Shown piece by piece: positions 1-6,460 of a stretch of 9,135 nt of DNA. The translations under genes and the position numbers were made by a program. The stretch covers positions 1-9,135 of the forward strand of contig JAAYKC010000112.1 of the NCBI GenBank assembly GCA_012522645.1, in the 5' to 3' direction. This DNA is from Thermoplasmatales archaeon. GTDB taxonomy: Archaea; Thermoplasmatota; Thermoplasmata; Methanomassiliicoccales; Methanomethylophilaceae. Positions within the stretch are counted from its first letter, which is position 1. Each line of letters starts with the position of its first letter. The notes below the pieces were generated by a model. The model saw only the letters and a list, made by a program, of their open reading frames with translations, had not been told where the DNA came from and ran no database searches.

Positions 1-1387
1 GCATGCGCATCATCTGCCTGAACCCTTCCTCGGAATGCGTTATGCCGAACCCGCTCTCGCCGCTTCCGCCCCAGGGCGTGGCCGGCAGGCCGTACGTGTA
101 TATGGCATTGTTCACCACGATGGTGCCGGACCTCAGATCGGATGCCACTCTCCTCCCTTTCTCAAGATCGCTGGTCCATACCGAACCTGCAAGAGCGAAG
201 TCCGTGCAGTCCGCGAGACGTACGGCCTCCTCCTCGTCGGAGAAGGGGAAGAGCGAGACCACCGGTCCGAAGATCTCCTCCTTCACGGACCCGGCATCCT
301 CCGGGACGCCGACAACGATCGTGGGCTCGAAGAACATGCCCTCCAGATCCGGGTTCCTCTTCCCTCCGGTGATGATCGTCCCCCCTTCGGATATCATCCC
401 TGCGCACACGGATTCCATCTTCGATACCGCTTCCCCGTTTATCATCGGCCCCACTGAGACGCCTGTATCATCCCAGCCGTTCCCCTGTCTGAGCTCCGAG
501 GTCTTGTCCTTCATAAGTGCCAGGAACCTGTCGAAGGAGCCTTCCTGGACGTATATCCTCCTGACCCCTACGCATACCTGCCCGGAATTGACGAAGGATG
601 CCCATACGGCGCAATCCGCCGCCCTCTCCAGGTCCGCGTCATCGAATACGATCATCGCATCCTTCCCGCCCAATTCCAGGGTCACCGGCGTGAGGTTCTT
701 CGCCGCAGAGCGCATGACGTCCCTGCCCGTCTCCGTGCTCCCGGTGAACACTATCCTGTCAATGCCCGGGGACGCCGCCAGTTCCCTGCTGGTCCCGGGA
801 CCGTGTATCACGATCACAAGGTCCTCCGGGAAACCCGCTTCAGTGAAGAGATCGGATATCAGCTGCCCTGTCAGCGGCGTCTCGCTGGACGGCTTCAGTA
901 TCACGGAGTTGCCCGCCGCCACCGCTGCCGCGGTCTGGGTGAACGGTATCGCCAAGGGGAAATTGAAAGGGGATATGACCGCGACCACGCCCAGAGGGAG
1001 GTACTCGACGTACGACTTCCTCCTCATAACTCCCATCATTAGGCTCATGGGCCCCTGGTCCACCTTCTCCCTGAACCTGAATTTCCTGACAAGTCCCTCA
1101 TGATACGCCGCTGACACCACGGATGTCAGCAATTCCGTGTTGTAGCACTCGGCCCTGGGCTTTCCCGTGTCCTTGTGGACGGTCTCCGCCACGCGGTCCG
1201 CCTCCCGGGTCATCAGCATCCTCAGCTTCTTCAGGAGAGCGGCCCTTTCCTTGGGCGGGACCCTGGCCCATCTCTCCTGGGCTGCTCTGCTCCTTCCGAT
1301 TATGCGCGGGATGTCCGCCGGGTCCGTGGTCTCCACGGACCCGGATTCCTTCAGTGTGGCCGGGTTCACCGACGTGAGGACTGTCAT
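1..1387 (-). CDS. NAD(P)-dependent aldehyde dehydrogenase, 3' end beyond window
   Basis: Aldehyde dehydrogenase superfamily enzyme, which oxidises an aldehyde to the acid with NAD(P)+ in the cytoplasm. About 462 residues are present; the last few tens lie beyond the left edge. Visible in order: SPFNFP with the oxyanion-hole Asn142, KPSSETP with Lys165 in the cofactor site, the FTGSTETG nucleotide loop (214-221), LELGGK with the general-base Glu238, SGQVC with the nucleophile Cys272 (34 residues after the Glu, as in the family), EEIFGPV and a PWGGSG loop near the edge. The residue matching the NAD-selecting Glu of ALDH2 is Ser168, which suggests NADP can be accepted (inference). The ATG at 1387 is the only ATG after an in-frame TGA eight codons upstream. 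The substrate cannot be told from sequence; succinate-semialdehyde-like and aromatic or aliphatic aldehyde dehydrogenases are all possible. It is divergent from the EFR1 gene. A 366-codon open frame on the other strand here is a shadow. Confidence 0.93.
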   Translation of the reverse strand, partial: MTVLTSVNPATLKESGSVETTDPADIPRIIGRSRAAQERWARVPPKERAALLKKLRMLMTREADRVAETVHKDTGKPRAECYNTELLTSVVSAAYHEGLVRKFRFREKVDQGPMSLMMGVMRRKSYVEYLPLGVVAVISPFNFPLAIPFTQTAAAVAAGNSVILKPSSETPLTGQLISDLFTEAGFPEDLVIVIHGPGTSRELAASPGIDRIVFTGSTETGRDVMRSAAKNLTPVTLELGGKDAMIVFDDADLERAADCAVWASFVNSGQVCVGVRRIYVQEGSFDRFLALMKDKTSELRQGNGWDDTGVSVGPMINGEAVSKMESVCAGMISEGGTIITGGKRNPDLEGMFFEPTIVVGVPEDAGSVKEEIFGPVVSLFPFSDEEEAVRLADCTDFALAGSVWTSDLEKGRRVASDLRSGTIVVNNAIYTYGLPATPWGGSGESGFGITHSEEGFRQMMRM

Positions 1388-1414
1388 GTGGAACGTCAAC
1401 GTGTCCGTTCAATG

Positions 1415-1422
1415 AATATATT
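1415..1422 (-). promoter_or_regulatory. TATA box of the aldehyde dehydrogenase gene
   Basis: The self-complementary AATATATT is centred about 31 bases before the ATG at 1387. This predicts a transcript with a leader of about 5 bases or less, and no Shine-Dalgarno site precedes the ATG. The short arms CAAT/ATTG flank the box (1410-1423). Confidence 0.55.
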
Positions 1423-1434
1423 GTGGGTAAACCG

Positions 1435-1440
1435 TTTATC
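1435..1440 (+). promoter_or_regulatory. TATA box of the EFR1/SDR operon
   Basis: TTTATC lies 28 bases (first T) before the GTG at 1463, the same distance as in other promoters of this window, which predicts a leaderless mRNA starting at the GTG. The purine-rich stretch just upstream (1426-1432) is where TFB would bind. Only 12 bases separate it from the opposing TATA box. Confidence 0.5.
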
Positions 1441-1462
1441 GTATGCCTTGCATTCACAAGAC

Positions 1463-2215
1463 GTGATAATCTACTACACAGGCACGGGCAACAGCCTGCA
1501 GGTGGCCTCATCCCTCCGCGAAAGGCTGGGAGGGGATATGCTGTCCGCTGCCGACATCGTGAGAGGGGACTGCGTACTGGAACATGACGGGATCGTCGGG
1601 ATCGTGTGCCCTGTGCATTTCTACGGCCTCCCCATGACCGTAGTGGACCTCCTGTCCCGCATCTCCTTCGGGAACGGGGACCCGGAGATCTTCCTGGTGC
1701 TGGTCTGCGGGACGTTCACCAGCAAAGCGGACTTTGAAGCGGAGAAGCTGCTCTCGGCAAGAGGATTGGATCTGGATTACGTGTTCTCGGTGAAGATGCC
1801 TGAGAATTACACCCCGCTGTTCCGCGTTCCCCCTCAGCGCGCCATAGATGAGATGCTGTCCGGCGTGGATGCGGAAGCGGACGGGATCGTCTCCGCCATC
1901 GAACAGAAGAGCAAAGGAAACCACAACCGGAACGTGGGCCTGAGGTTCATGACCCGGGTCGCACGCGGATACTTCGTCAGAGGAAGGAAGACGTCGAAAT
2001 TCAAACTGAATGACAGGTGCACAGGGTGCGGCATATGTGCCGGCATCTGCCCTGTGGACGCCATAGAGATAAAGGACGGCAGAGCCGTCTGGGTCAAGGA
2101 CCGCTGCGACCTGTGCCTCGCGTGCCTCCACAGATGCCCGTCCTGGGCCATAGAGAGGGGAAGGCTCACGCGCAGAGAACGTTATGTCAACCCGGTTCTC
2201 AAAGAATCCCGCTAA
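1463..2215 (+). CDS. EFR1-family flavodoxin-like / 2[4Fe-4S] ferredoxin fusion protein
   Basis: A 250-residue cytoplasmic electron-transfer protein. The N-terminal part is flavodoxin-like: IIYYTGTGNS (2-11) is the phosphate-binding loop for FMN, followed by the GIVCPVHFYGLP segment typical of this family. The C-terminal part is a bacterial-type ferredoxin domain with two complete CxxCxxCxxxCP motifs: Cys186/189/192/196 and Cys215/218/221/225. The architecture matches EFR1-family ferrodoxins of strict anaerobes; partner enzymes are generally unknown. The GTG at 1463 is preferred because the family starts directly at the IIYY strand and the TATA box sits 28 bases upstream; an in-frame ATG at 1412 would add 17 residues (MNILWVNRL...) but lies upstream of that TATA box. 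It is followed after 26 bases by the SDR gene, probably in one operon, which suggests but does not prove shared redox chemistry. Confidence 0.9.
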   Translation: MIIYYTGTGNSLQVASSLRERLGGDMLSAADIVRGDCVLEHDGIVGIVCPVHFYGLPMTVVDLLSRISFGNGDPEIFLVLVCGTFTSKADFEAEKLLSARGLDLDYVFSVKMPENYTPLFRVPPQRAIDEMLSGVDAEADGIVSAIEQKSKGNHNRNVGLRFMTRVARGYFVRGRKTSKFKLNDRCTGCGICAGICPVDAIEIKDGRAVWVKDRCDLCLACLHRCPSWAIERGRLTRRERYVNPVLKESR

Positions 2216-2231
2216 ATACGAAATGTTCTAT

Positions 2232-2236
2232 GAGGT
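2232..2236 (+). promoter_or_regulatory. Shine-Dalgarno site deciding the SDR start
   Basis: GAGGT, five bases before the ATG at 2242, matches the archaeal 16S tail. It favours 2242 over the in-frame ATG at 2230, which itself overlaps this site. No TATA box was seen in the short gap, in line with cotranscription from the EFR1 promoter. Confidence 0.6.
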
Positions 2237-2241
2237 ATGCC

Positions 2242-3024
2242 ATGGATCTGACAGGGAAGAACATCATCCTCACTGGTGCCAACAGCGGCATAGGGTTCGA
2301 GATGCTGTTGTTGCTTTCCAGAGAGAATAAAGTGCTCGCCGCGGATCTGAGAACCGATGCCGTGGAAGCGCTGAGCAATGGGAACGTGATACCTTTCATC
2401 TGCGATATCTCCTCCAAGGAAGGGGTGGACTCCCTTTTCAACAGGGCACAGGAATCCCTGGGGGATGTGGATGTGTTCATCGCCAACGCCGGATTCGCCT
2501 ATTACGAGATAATGGATTACGAGGACTGGGACAGGGTGAGCAGGATATTCGATACGAATGCTGTGTCCCCCATCTACTCGTATCAGAGATTCGTCCGCCG
2601 TCTCGACGGACGGGAAGGGGTATTCGCCATTACCTGCTCCGGCATGGGCATCATGGGCATGCCCGGATACACCCTGTACGGATCGACGAAGTTCGCCCTG
2701 AACGGTTTCCAGGAGTCACTTCATCTTGAGAGGCCCGGCAACGTTCAGATCACCTCGCTCTATCCTGTCGCGGTGAACACGGGCTTTTTCAGATCGGCCT
2801 CGGACACGGAATTCGAGAGGCCGTACCCGATGCAGGAACCGGACCTTGTGGCCCGGAAGATGATAGAGGGCATCGAGAAGAAGAGGAGGAAGGTCTTCCC
2901 CAGCAGGCTCTTCCGGTTCGCCCTGGTCCTGTTCACGGTACTGCCTCCTGTGAAGAAGGCTTACCTGCGGTCAGAACGCAGGAAGCTGGACAGGTTCCTG
3001 GAGAAGACCGGCCGCAGGATATGA
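2242..3024 (+). CDS. classical short-chain dehydrogenase/reductase
   Basis: A 260-residue Rossmann-fold oxidoreductase of the classical SDR family, interconverting an alcohol and a carbonyl with a nicotinamide cofactor. Diagnostic residues are all present: TGANSGIG cofactor loop (11-18), Asp35 at the end of strand 2 (usually NAD(H) rather than NADP(H)), NAG (82-84), Asn106, Ser133, and YGSTK with Tyr146 and Lys150, giving the Asn-Ser-Tyr-Lys tetrad; Ser lies 13 residues before Tyr as expected. After the catalytic core a basic stretch leads into a hydrophobic segment (223-237, LFRFALVLFTVLPPV) and then a basic tail, so membrane-surface association is possible. It is second in an operon with the EFR1 protein. 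The substrate is not predictable from sequence; a start at 2230 would add four residues. Confidence 0.93.
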   Translation: MDLTGKNIILTGANSGIGFEMLLLLSRENKVLAADLRTDAVEALSNGNVIPFICDISSKEGVDSLFNRAQESLGDVDVFIANAGFAYYEIMDYEDWDRVSRIFDTNAVSPIYSYQRFVRRLDGREGVFAITCSGMGIMGMPGYTLYGSTKFALNGFQESLHLERPGNVQITSLYPVAVNTGFFRSASDTEFERPYPMQEPDLVARKMIEGIEKKRRKVFPSRLFRFALVLFTVLPPVKKAYLRSERRKLDRFLEKTGRRI

Positions 3025-3037
3025 CCCTGCGTTCAGG

Positions 3038-3044
3038 ATATAAA
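3038..3044 (+). promoter_or_regulatory. TATA box of the parvulin gene
   Basis: ATATAAA with the first T of TATAAA 28 bases before the ATG at 3067. Spacing and lack of a Shine-Dalgarno site predict a leaderless mRNA. This makes the gene its own transcription unit despite lying only 42 bases after the SDR gene. Confidence 0.65.
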
Positions 3045-3066
3045 TGACCTCTTACATAGCCCCTGC

Positions 3067-3348
3067 ATGGCAGCCAAAGCGTACGCCGCGCACATATTGG
3101 TCGGTTCCGAGAAGGACGCAGGGAAGATAATGGAAAGGATCAACAAGGGAGAGGACTTCGCCGAGCTGGCGAAGAGATTCTCAAAATGCCCTTCGAAGAA
3201 CAAAGGGGGAGACCTCGGATGGTTCTCCAAAGGTCAGATGGTGAAGGAGTTCGAGGACGCCGTCTTCGCGGCCAAGAAGGGCTCCGTGATCGGCCCCGTG
3301 AGGACCGAGTTCGGCTGGCACATCATATCCGTCAAGGATCTGAAGTGA
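3067..3348 (+). CDS. ppiC: parvulin-type peptidyl-prolyl cis-trans isomerase (PpiC-like)
   Basis: A 93-residue stand-alone parvulin domain that catalyses cis/trans isomerisation of X-Pro peptide bonds. No signal peptide or membrane segment is seen, so it should act in the cytoplasm. The active-site set is intact: AHILV with His9, the FSKCPS loop with Cys41, GGDLGWF (47-53), the GQMVKEFEDAVF helix region with Met58 and Phe62, and FGWHII with His85. Length and layout match Escherichia coli PpiC (also 93 residues) and the single-domain archaeal parvulins, rather than the membrane-anchored PrsA/PpiD forms. Cys41 puts it in the Cys rather than Asp active-site type. The start is supported by the TATA box 28 bases upstream and by the family's very short N terminus. 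Client proteins cannot be inferred from the neighbours. Confidence 0.95.
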   Translation: MAAKAYAAHILVGSEKDAGKIMERINKGEDFAELAKRFSKCPSKNKGGDLGWFSKGQMVKEFEDAVFAAKKGSVIGPVRTEFGWHIISVKDLK

Positions 3349-3403
3349 CCGGACGTCCTCCTCGGATGACCTTCCGTCACAGACTCCGCCTGCATCCCTT
3401 CCA

Positions 3404-3423
3404 TCAGGATCGGTCCTGACTTT
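3404..3423 (+). terminator. possible hairpin terminator after the parvulin gene
   Basis: A perfect six-base inverted repeat TCAGGA/TCCTGA with a TCGG loop (3404-3419) is followed by CTTTC. It lies 56 bases after the stop codon and 55 bases before the next start. The T tract is short and archaeal termination relies mainly on T-rich runs, so this may be an RNA-stability hairpin or chance. Confidence 0.25.
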
Positions 3424-3450
3424 CACCCGGGCTGTCGGCAAAGGTATTTC

Positions 3451-3456
3451 ATATAT
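3451..3456 (+). promoter_or_regulatory. TATA box of the hydantoinase-family gene
   Basis: ATATAT within TTTCATATATCC, centred about 25 bases before the ATG at 3478. No ribosome-binding site lies between the box and the ATG; a leaderless transcript is predicted. Confidence 0.6.
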
Positions 3457-3477
3457 CCGACTGCAGTTCCCCCTGTT

Positions 3478-5472
3478 ATGAGTCTCGGCCTGGGTTTTGA
3501 CACCGGAGGAACATACACTGACGCGATCATACTGGATTTCGACACAGGGAAGATCCTCCAAAAGGCCAAATCCCTCACGACATACGACGACCTGTCCGTC
3601 GGCATAGATTCCTCCATTCACAAATTGGACCCTGATCTCCTGAAGCAGGTGGCCATGGTATCCATGTCATCAACGCTGGCAACGAACTCCGTGGTGGAGG
3701 GGCGCGGCGGCAGAGTGGGTCTTGTCAGCATGGGCCTGGAGTACAGCAGATCCGTATCAGTGGAGATGTACTGCAGCAGCAAAGGCAGATTCAACCTCTA
3801 CGGCGGAGAGACCGAGGCCGTAGAGGAAGGGAAGATCAGAGAGTTCCTGAAATCCGCCAAAGGGAAGATAGACAGTCTCGCGGTCTCCGGATATCTGAGC
3901 GTGAGGAATCCGCATCATGAGAAGAGGGTGAAGGCCATGTCCGACGAGATACTGGGCATCCCTGTCGTCTGCGGTCATGAGCTGTCCTCGAACCTCGGAT
4001 TCGAGGAAAGGGCCGTGACGGCGGTGATGAACGCCCGCCTGCTCCCTCTGATCAGGGAACTGATAACCTCGGTCAAGAGGTCCCTCGCCAATGCGGGCAT
4101 AGATGCCCCGCTGATGGTCGTGAAAGGTGACGGGTCCCTCATGACTGAATCACTGGCACTTGACCGCCCCATTGAAACGATAATCTCCGGACCGGCTGCC
4201 AGCCTGATAGGCGCGAAGACCCTCTCCGGAAGGGATGACGCGATAGTGATAGATATGGGCGGGACCACCACCGACATAGGCGTCCTCAGGAACGGACAGC
4301 CGCGTCTGGAATCGGAGGGCGCCATGATAGGGGGCAAGAGGACGAAGGTGCTGGCGGCCAACATAGCCACCACGGGGCTGGGCGGGGACAGCAGGATCGT
4401 TACCAACAACAGGCGGATCTATATCGGCCCCAAAAGGGCGATCCCCTTGTGCATAGCATCCTCTCAATGGCCCTGCATCAGAGAGAAATTATCAGCGATA
4501 GAGAAGGACTCCAGAGAAAGACCCAGGAACGCCCATACGTATGAAGGCATAATCTACGAGAGCGAATTCTTCATACCCAGAGGGCCCCCCGTGACGGACT
4601 TCATGGGCGAGAAGGACTGCAAATTCTTCGAGCTGATACATGATGAGCCCCTGTCCATCCCGGAGGTCTCCAGAATGACGGGGATACATCCTCTGTCGTT
4701 CAAAATAGCCAGGATGGAGAAGGCGGGGGTCATACAGCGCATAGGGTTCACGCCCACGGACATACTCCATGCCGACGGGACATACCGGGAGTATGACGTT
4801 GAGGCCTCGAAGATGGGCGCGAAATACATGTCATTCATCATGAACCTCAGAACAGAGGATTTCCTGGCACAGGCCAAGAGCAGGTTCGTGGACAGGCTGG
4901 CAGAGGCCCTGGTGAAGGACCTGGTCATAGAGGAGACGGGAATGGAGTGCCCGACGATGGCGGATACGGACTTCATGAGCAAGTCCATATCGGGGAAGTT
5001 CGGCAAGGACTACGGCTGCTTCATGAGATTCAACAAGCCCATCATAGGGATAGGCGCTCCCGTGAACGCCTACTTCCCGGAAATGGCCAAGAAATTCGAT
5101 GCTGAATTATTGCTTCTGGAGGATTCTGATGTAGGCAATGCGATCGTCGCCGTGAAGGGCAGCATAGTCGAGTCGATGACCATCGTGGTGAAGCCCATGG
5201 ACGACAGGACTGAGGCAGAGGACCCGCGTTCCATGATGATCGCTCCCTTTGACAAGAAGGAATTCACGAGCCTCAGCCATGCCTTGGAATATGCCGAGAA
5301 GTACGGCTCCGTCGAGGTACTGAGGATCGCGAAAGGATACGGGGCGGTGAATCCGTCAGTGACCGTAAGAAGGGAGGACCAATGGCTCGGCGGGAACAAG
5401 AACAGCGGCGTGCTGGTGGAGACCTATCTGCATATCACAGCCGTAGGCAAGCCGAAGTTCGCAGGACAGTGA
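3478..5472 (+). CDS. hydantoinase/oxoprolinase (HyuA) family protein, stand-alone
   Basis: A 664-residue protein of the HyuA family, ATPases of the actin/Hsp70/sugar-kinase fold that include N-methylhydantoinase A, 5-oxoprolinase and the acetone carboxylase beta subunit. The N-terminal domain opens with GFDTGGTYTD (phosphate loop, Asp8 to Asp15) and has STLATNSVVEGRGG; the second phosphate loop is DMGGTTTD (259-266), preceded by IISGPAASLIGA and followed by NIATTGLGGDS. Residues 389-431 look like a winged helix-turn-helix (PLSIPEVSRMTGIHP then MEKAGVIQRIGFTPTD). The C-terminal third contains IIGIGAPVNAYFPEMAKK and ends in an alpha/beta region. Family members usually pair with HyuB, which is absent next to this gene, and the 5' promoter plus the separate nfo promoter make it monocistronic. 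The true substrate is unknown; hydantoinase activity should not be assumed. From memory, similar stand-alone proteins with this insert occur in anaerobic bacteria and methanogens. Confidence 0.9.
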   Translation: MSLGLGFDTGGTYTDAIILDFDTGKILQKAKSLTTYDDLSVGIDSSIHKLDPDLLKQVAMVSMSSTLATNSVVEGRGGRVGLVSMGLEYSRSVSVEMYCSSKGRFNLYGGETEAVEEGKIREFLKSAKGKIDSLAVSGYLSVRNPHHEKRVKAMSDEILGIPVVCGHELSSNLGFEERAVTAVMNARLLPLIRELITSVKRSLANAGIDAPLMVVKGDGSLMTESLALDRPIETIISGPAASLIGAKTLSGRDDAIVIDMGGTTTDIGVLRNGQPRLESEGAMIGGKRTKVLAANIATTGLGGDSRIVTNNRRIYIGPKRAIPLCIASSQWPCIREKLSAIEKDSRERPRNAHTYEGIIYESEFFIPRGPPVTDFMGEKDCKFFELIHDEPLSIPEVSRMTGIHPLSFKIARMEKAGVIQRIGFTPTDILHADGTYREYDVEASKMGAKYMSFIMNLRTEDFLAQAKSRFVDRLAEALVKDLVIEETGMECPTMADTDFMSKSISGKFGKDYGCFMRFNKPIIGIGAPVNAYFPEMAKKFDAELLLLEDSDVGNAIVAVKGSIVESMTIVVKPMDDRTEAEDPRSMMIAPFDKKEFTSLSHALEYAEKYGSVEVLRIAKGYGAVNPSVTVRREDQWLGGNKNSGVLVETYLHITAVGKPKFAGQ

Positions 5473-5594
5473 ACCCCCGCACGATCCCTGAACGGTCTGT
5501 CCGCATGTGCCAGATAATGGATCCGGATGCTTTGGTCCGATCATCGTACGTAGGACCTGCCTCTGATTACAATCATGCTGGTGCCTGCGCTATG

Positions 5595-5600
5595 TTTTAA
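5595..5600 (+). promoter_or_regulatory. probable TATA box of nfo
   Basis: TTTTAA about 26-29 bases before the ATG at 5624, the same spacing as other promoters here. The gap 5473-5623 contains no other feature I can support apart from a weak five-base stem GGTCC/GGACC (5534-5557) without a T tract. Confidence 0.5.
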
Positions 5601-5613
5601 GGGACCACCTTCA

Positions 5614-5621
5614 TGACGTCA
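5614..5621 (+). promoter_or_regulatory. TGACGTCA palindrome at the nfo start
   Basis: A perfect eight-base palindrome lies between the TATA box and the ATG, ending two bases before the start codon, where the predicted transcription start falls. The position would suit an operator for a dimeric regulator. One copy only, so it may be chance. Confidence 0.2.
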
Positions 5622-5623
5622 GC

Positions 5624-6460
5624 ATGTTCAGAATAGGCTGCCATCTGTCGGTAGCGAAAGGATTCTTGGATATGGGCAGGACCGCCGTATCCATAGGTGC
5701 CAATACATTCCAGTTCTTCACCAGGAATCCCCGGGGCGGAAGCGCCAAGGCCATCGACCCGGAGGATGTGCGCAGCTTCCTGGAATTCTCAGAAGAGAAT
5801 GATATAAAACACCTGCTGGCACATGCACCTTACACTTTGAACGGAGCATCTGCCGACCCCGGAGTGAGAAGATTCGCGGCAGAGGCCATGACCGATGATC
5901 TGAAGCGCATGGAGTTCACTCCCGGGAATTGCTACAACCTGCATCCCGGCAGTCATGTGGGACAGGGTGTGGATGAGGGAATTAAGCTTGTCATAAGCAT
6001 GCTCGATTCCGTAATGGATGAGGACCACAGCACAACCGTCCTGCTGGAGACCATGGCGGGGAAGGGCTCTGAGATAGGCAGGAACTTCGGGGAGATCAGC
6101 AGGATCATCGACGGTTCCCGTATGCAGGACAGCATAGGGGTCTGCCTGGATACGTGCCACGTATTCGATGCGGGTTACGACGTGGTGAACGATCTCGGCG
6201 GCGTCCTTGACGAATTCGACGATATAATCGGCCTCGACAGGCTGAAGGCCGTGCACATAAACGACAGCATGAACAGCATCGGATCGAATAAGGACAGGCA
6301 TTCCAGGATCGGGGAGGTCAATCTCGGCCTGGAGGCGATGATCCGCATAATCAATGAGCCGCGCCTTAGAACTCTGCCGTTCTATCTGGAGACGCCGAAC
6401 GAGCTTCCCGGATACGCCGGGGAGATCGCCGTTCTCAGATCACACTACGTGAGTCAGTAG
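5624..6460 (+). CDS. nfo: endonuclease IV (AP endonuclease, Nfo)
   Basis: A 278-residue TIM-barrel AP endonuclease that cuts the DNA backbone 5' of abasic sites in base-excision repair, using a trinuclear metal centre. All nine expected metal ligands can be placed: His67 (HAPY), His107 (NLHPGSH), Glu142 (LLETMAGKG), Asp176 and His179 (LDTCHVF), His211 (VHINDS), Asp224 and His226 (DRHSRIGE) and Glu256 (YLETPNE). Length is normal for the family (about 280). The third signature differs from the usual form: Met216 stands where Lys is usual after NDS, and Val232 replaces the last Gly of the IGxG motif. The ATG at 5624 places the first strand RIGCHLS at the expected N terminus and fits the TATA spacing. 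The gene ends in TAG (6458-6460) and overlaps the convergent UPF0371 gene by 7 bases. Confidence 0.96.
   Translation: MFRIGCHLSVAKGFLDMGRTAVSIGANTFQFFTRNPRGGSAKAIDPEDVRSFLEFSEENDIKHLLAHAPYTLNGASADPGVRRFAAEAMTDDLKRMEFTPGNCYNLHPGSHVGQGVDEGIKLVISMLDSVMDEDHSTTVLLETMAGKGSEIGRNFGEISRIIDGSRMQDSIGVCLDTCHVFDAGYDVVNDLGGVLDEFDDIIGLDRLKAVHINDSMNSIGSNKDRHSRIGEVNLGLEAMIRIINEPRLRTLPFYLETPNELPGYAGEIAVLRSHYVSQ

Noticed and set aside
3..1103. 366-codon open frame on the plus strand
   Set aside because: It is antisense to a complete set of aldehyde dehydrogenase motifs on the minus strand; its own translation is Ser/Pro/Thr-rich with no recognisable domain.
1508..2131. 207-codon open frame on the minus strand
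   Set aside because: Antisense to the EFR1 gene with its two complete 4Fe-4S motifs; no support of its own.
5534..5557. GGTCC/GGACC inverted repeat as a terminator after the hydantoinase-family gene
   Set aside because: Only five paired bases, a 14-base loop and no T tract.
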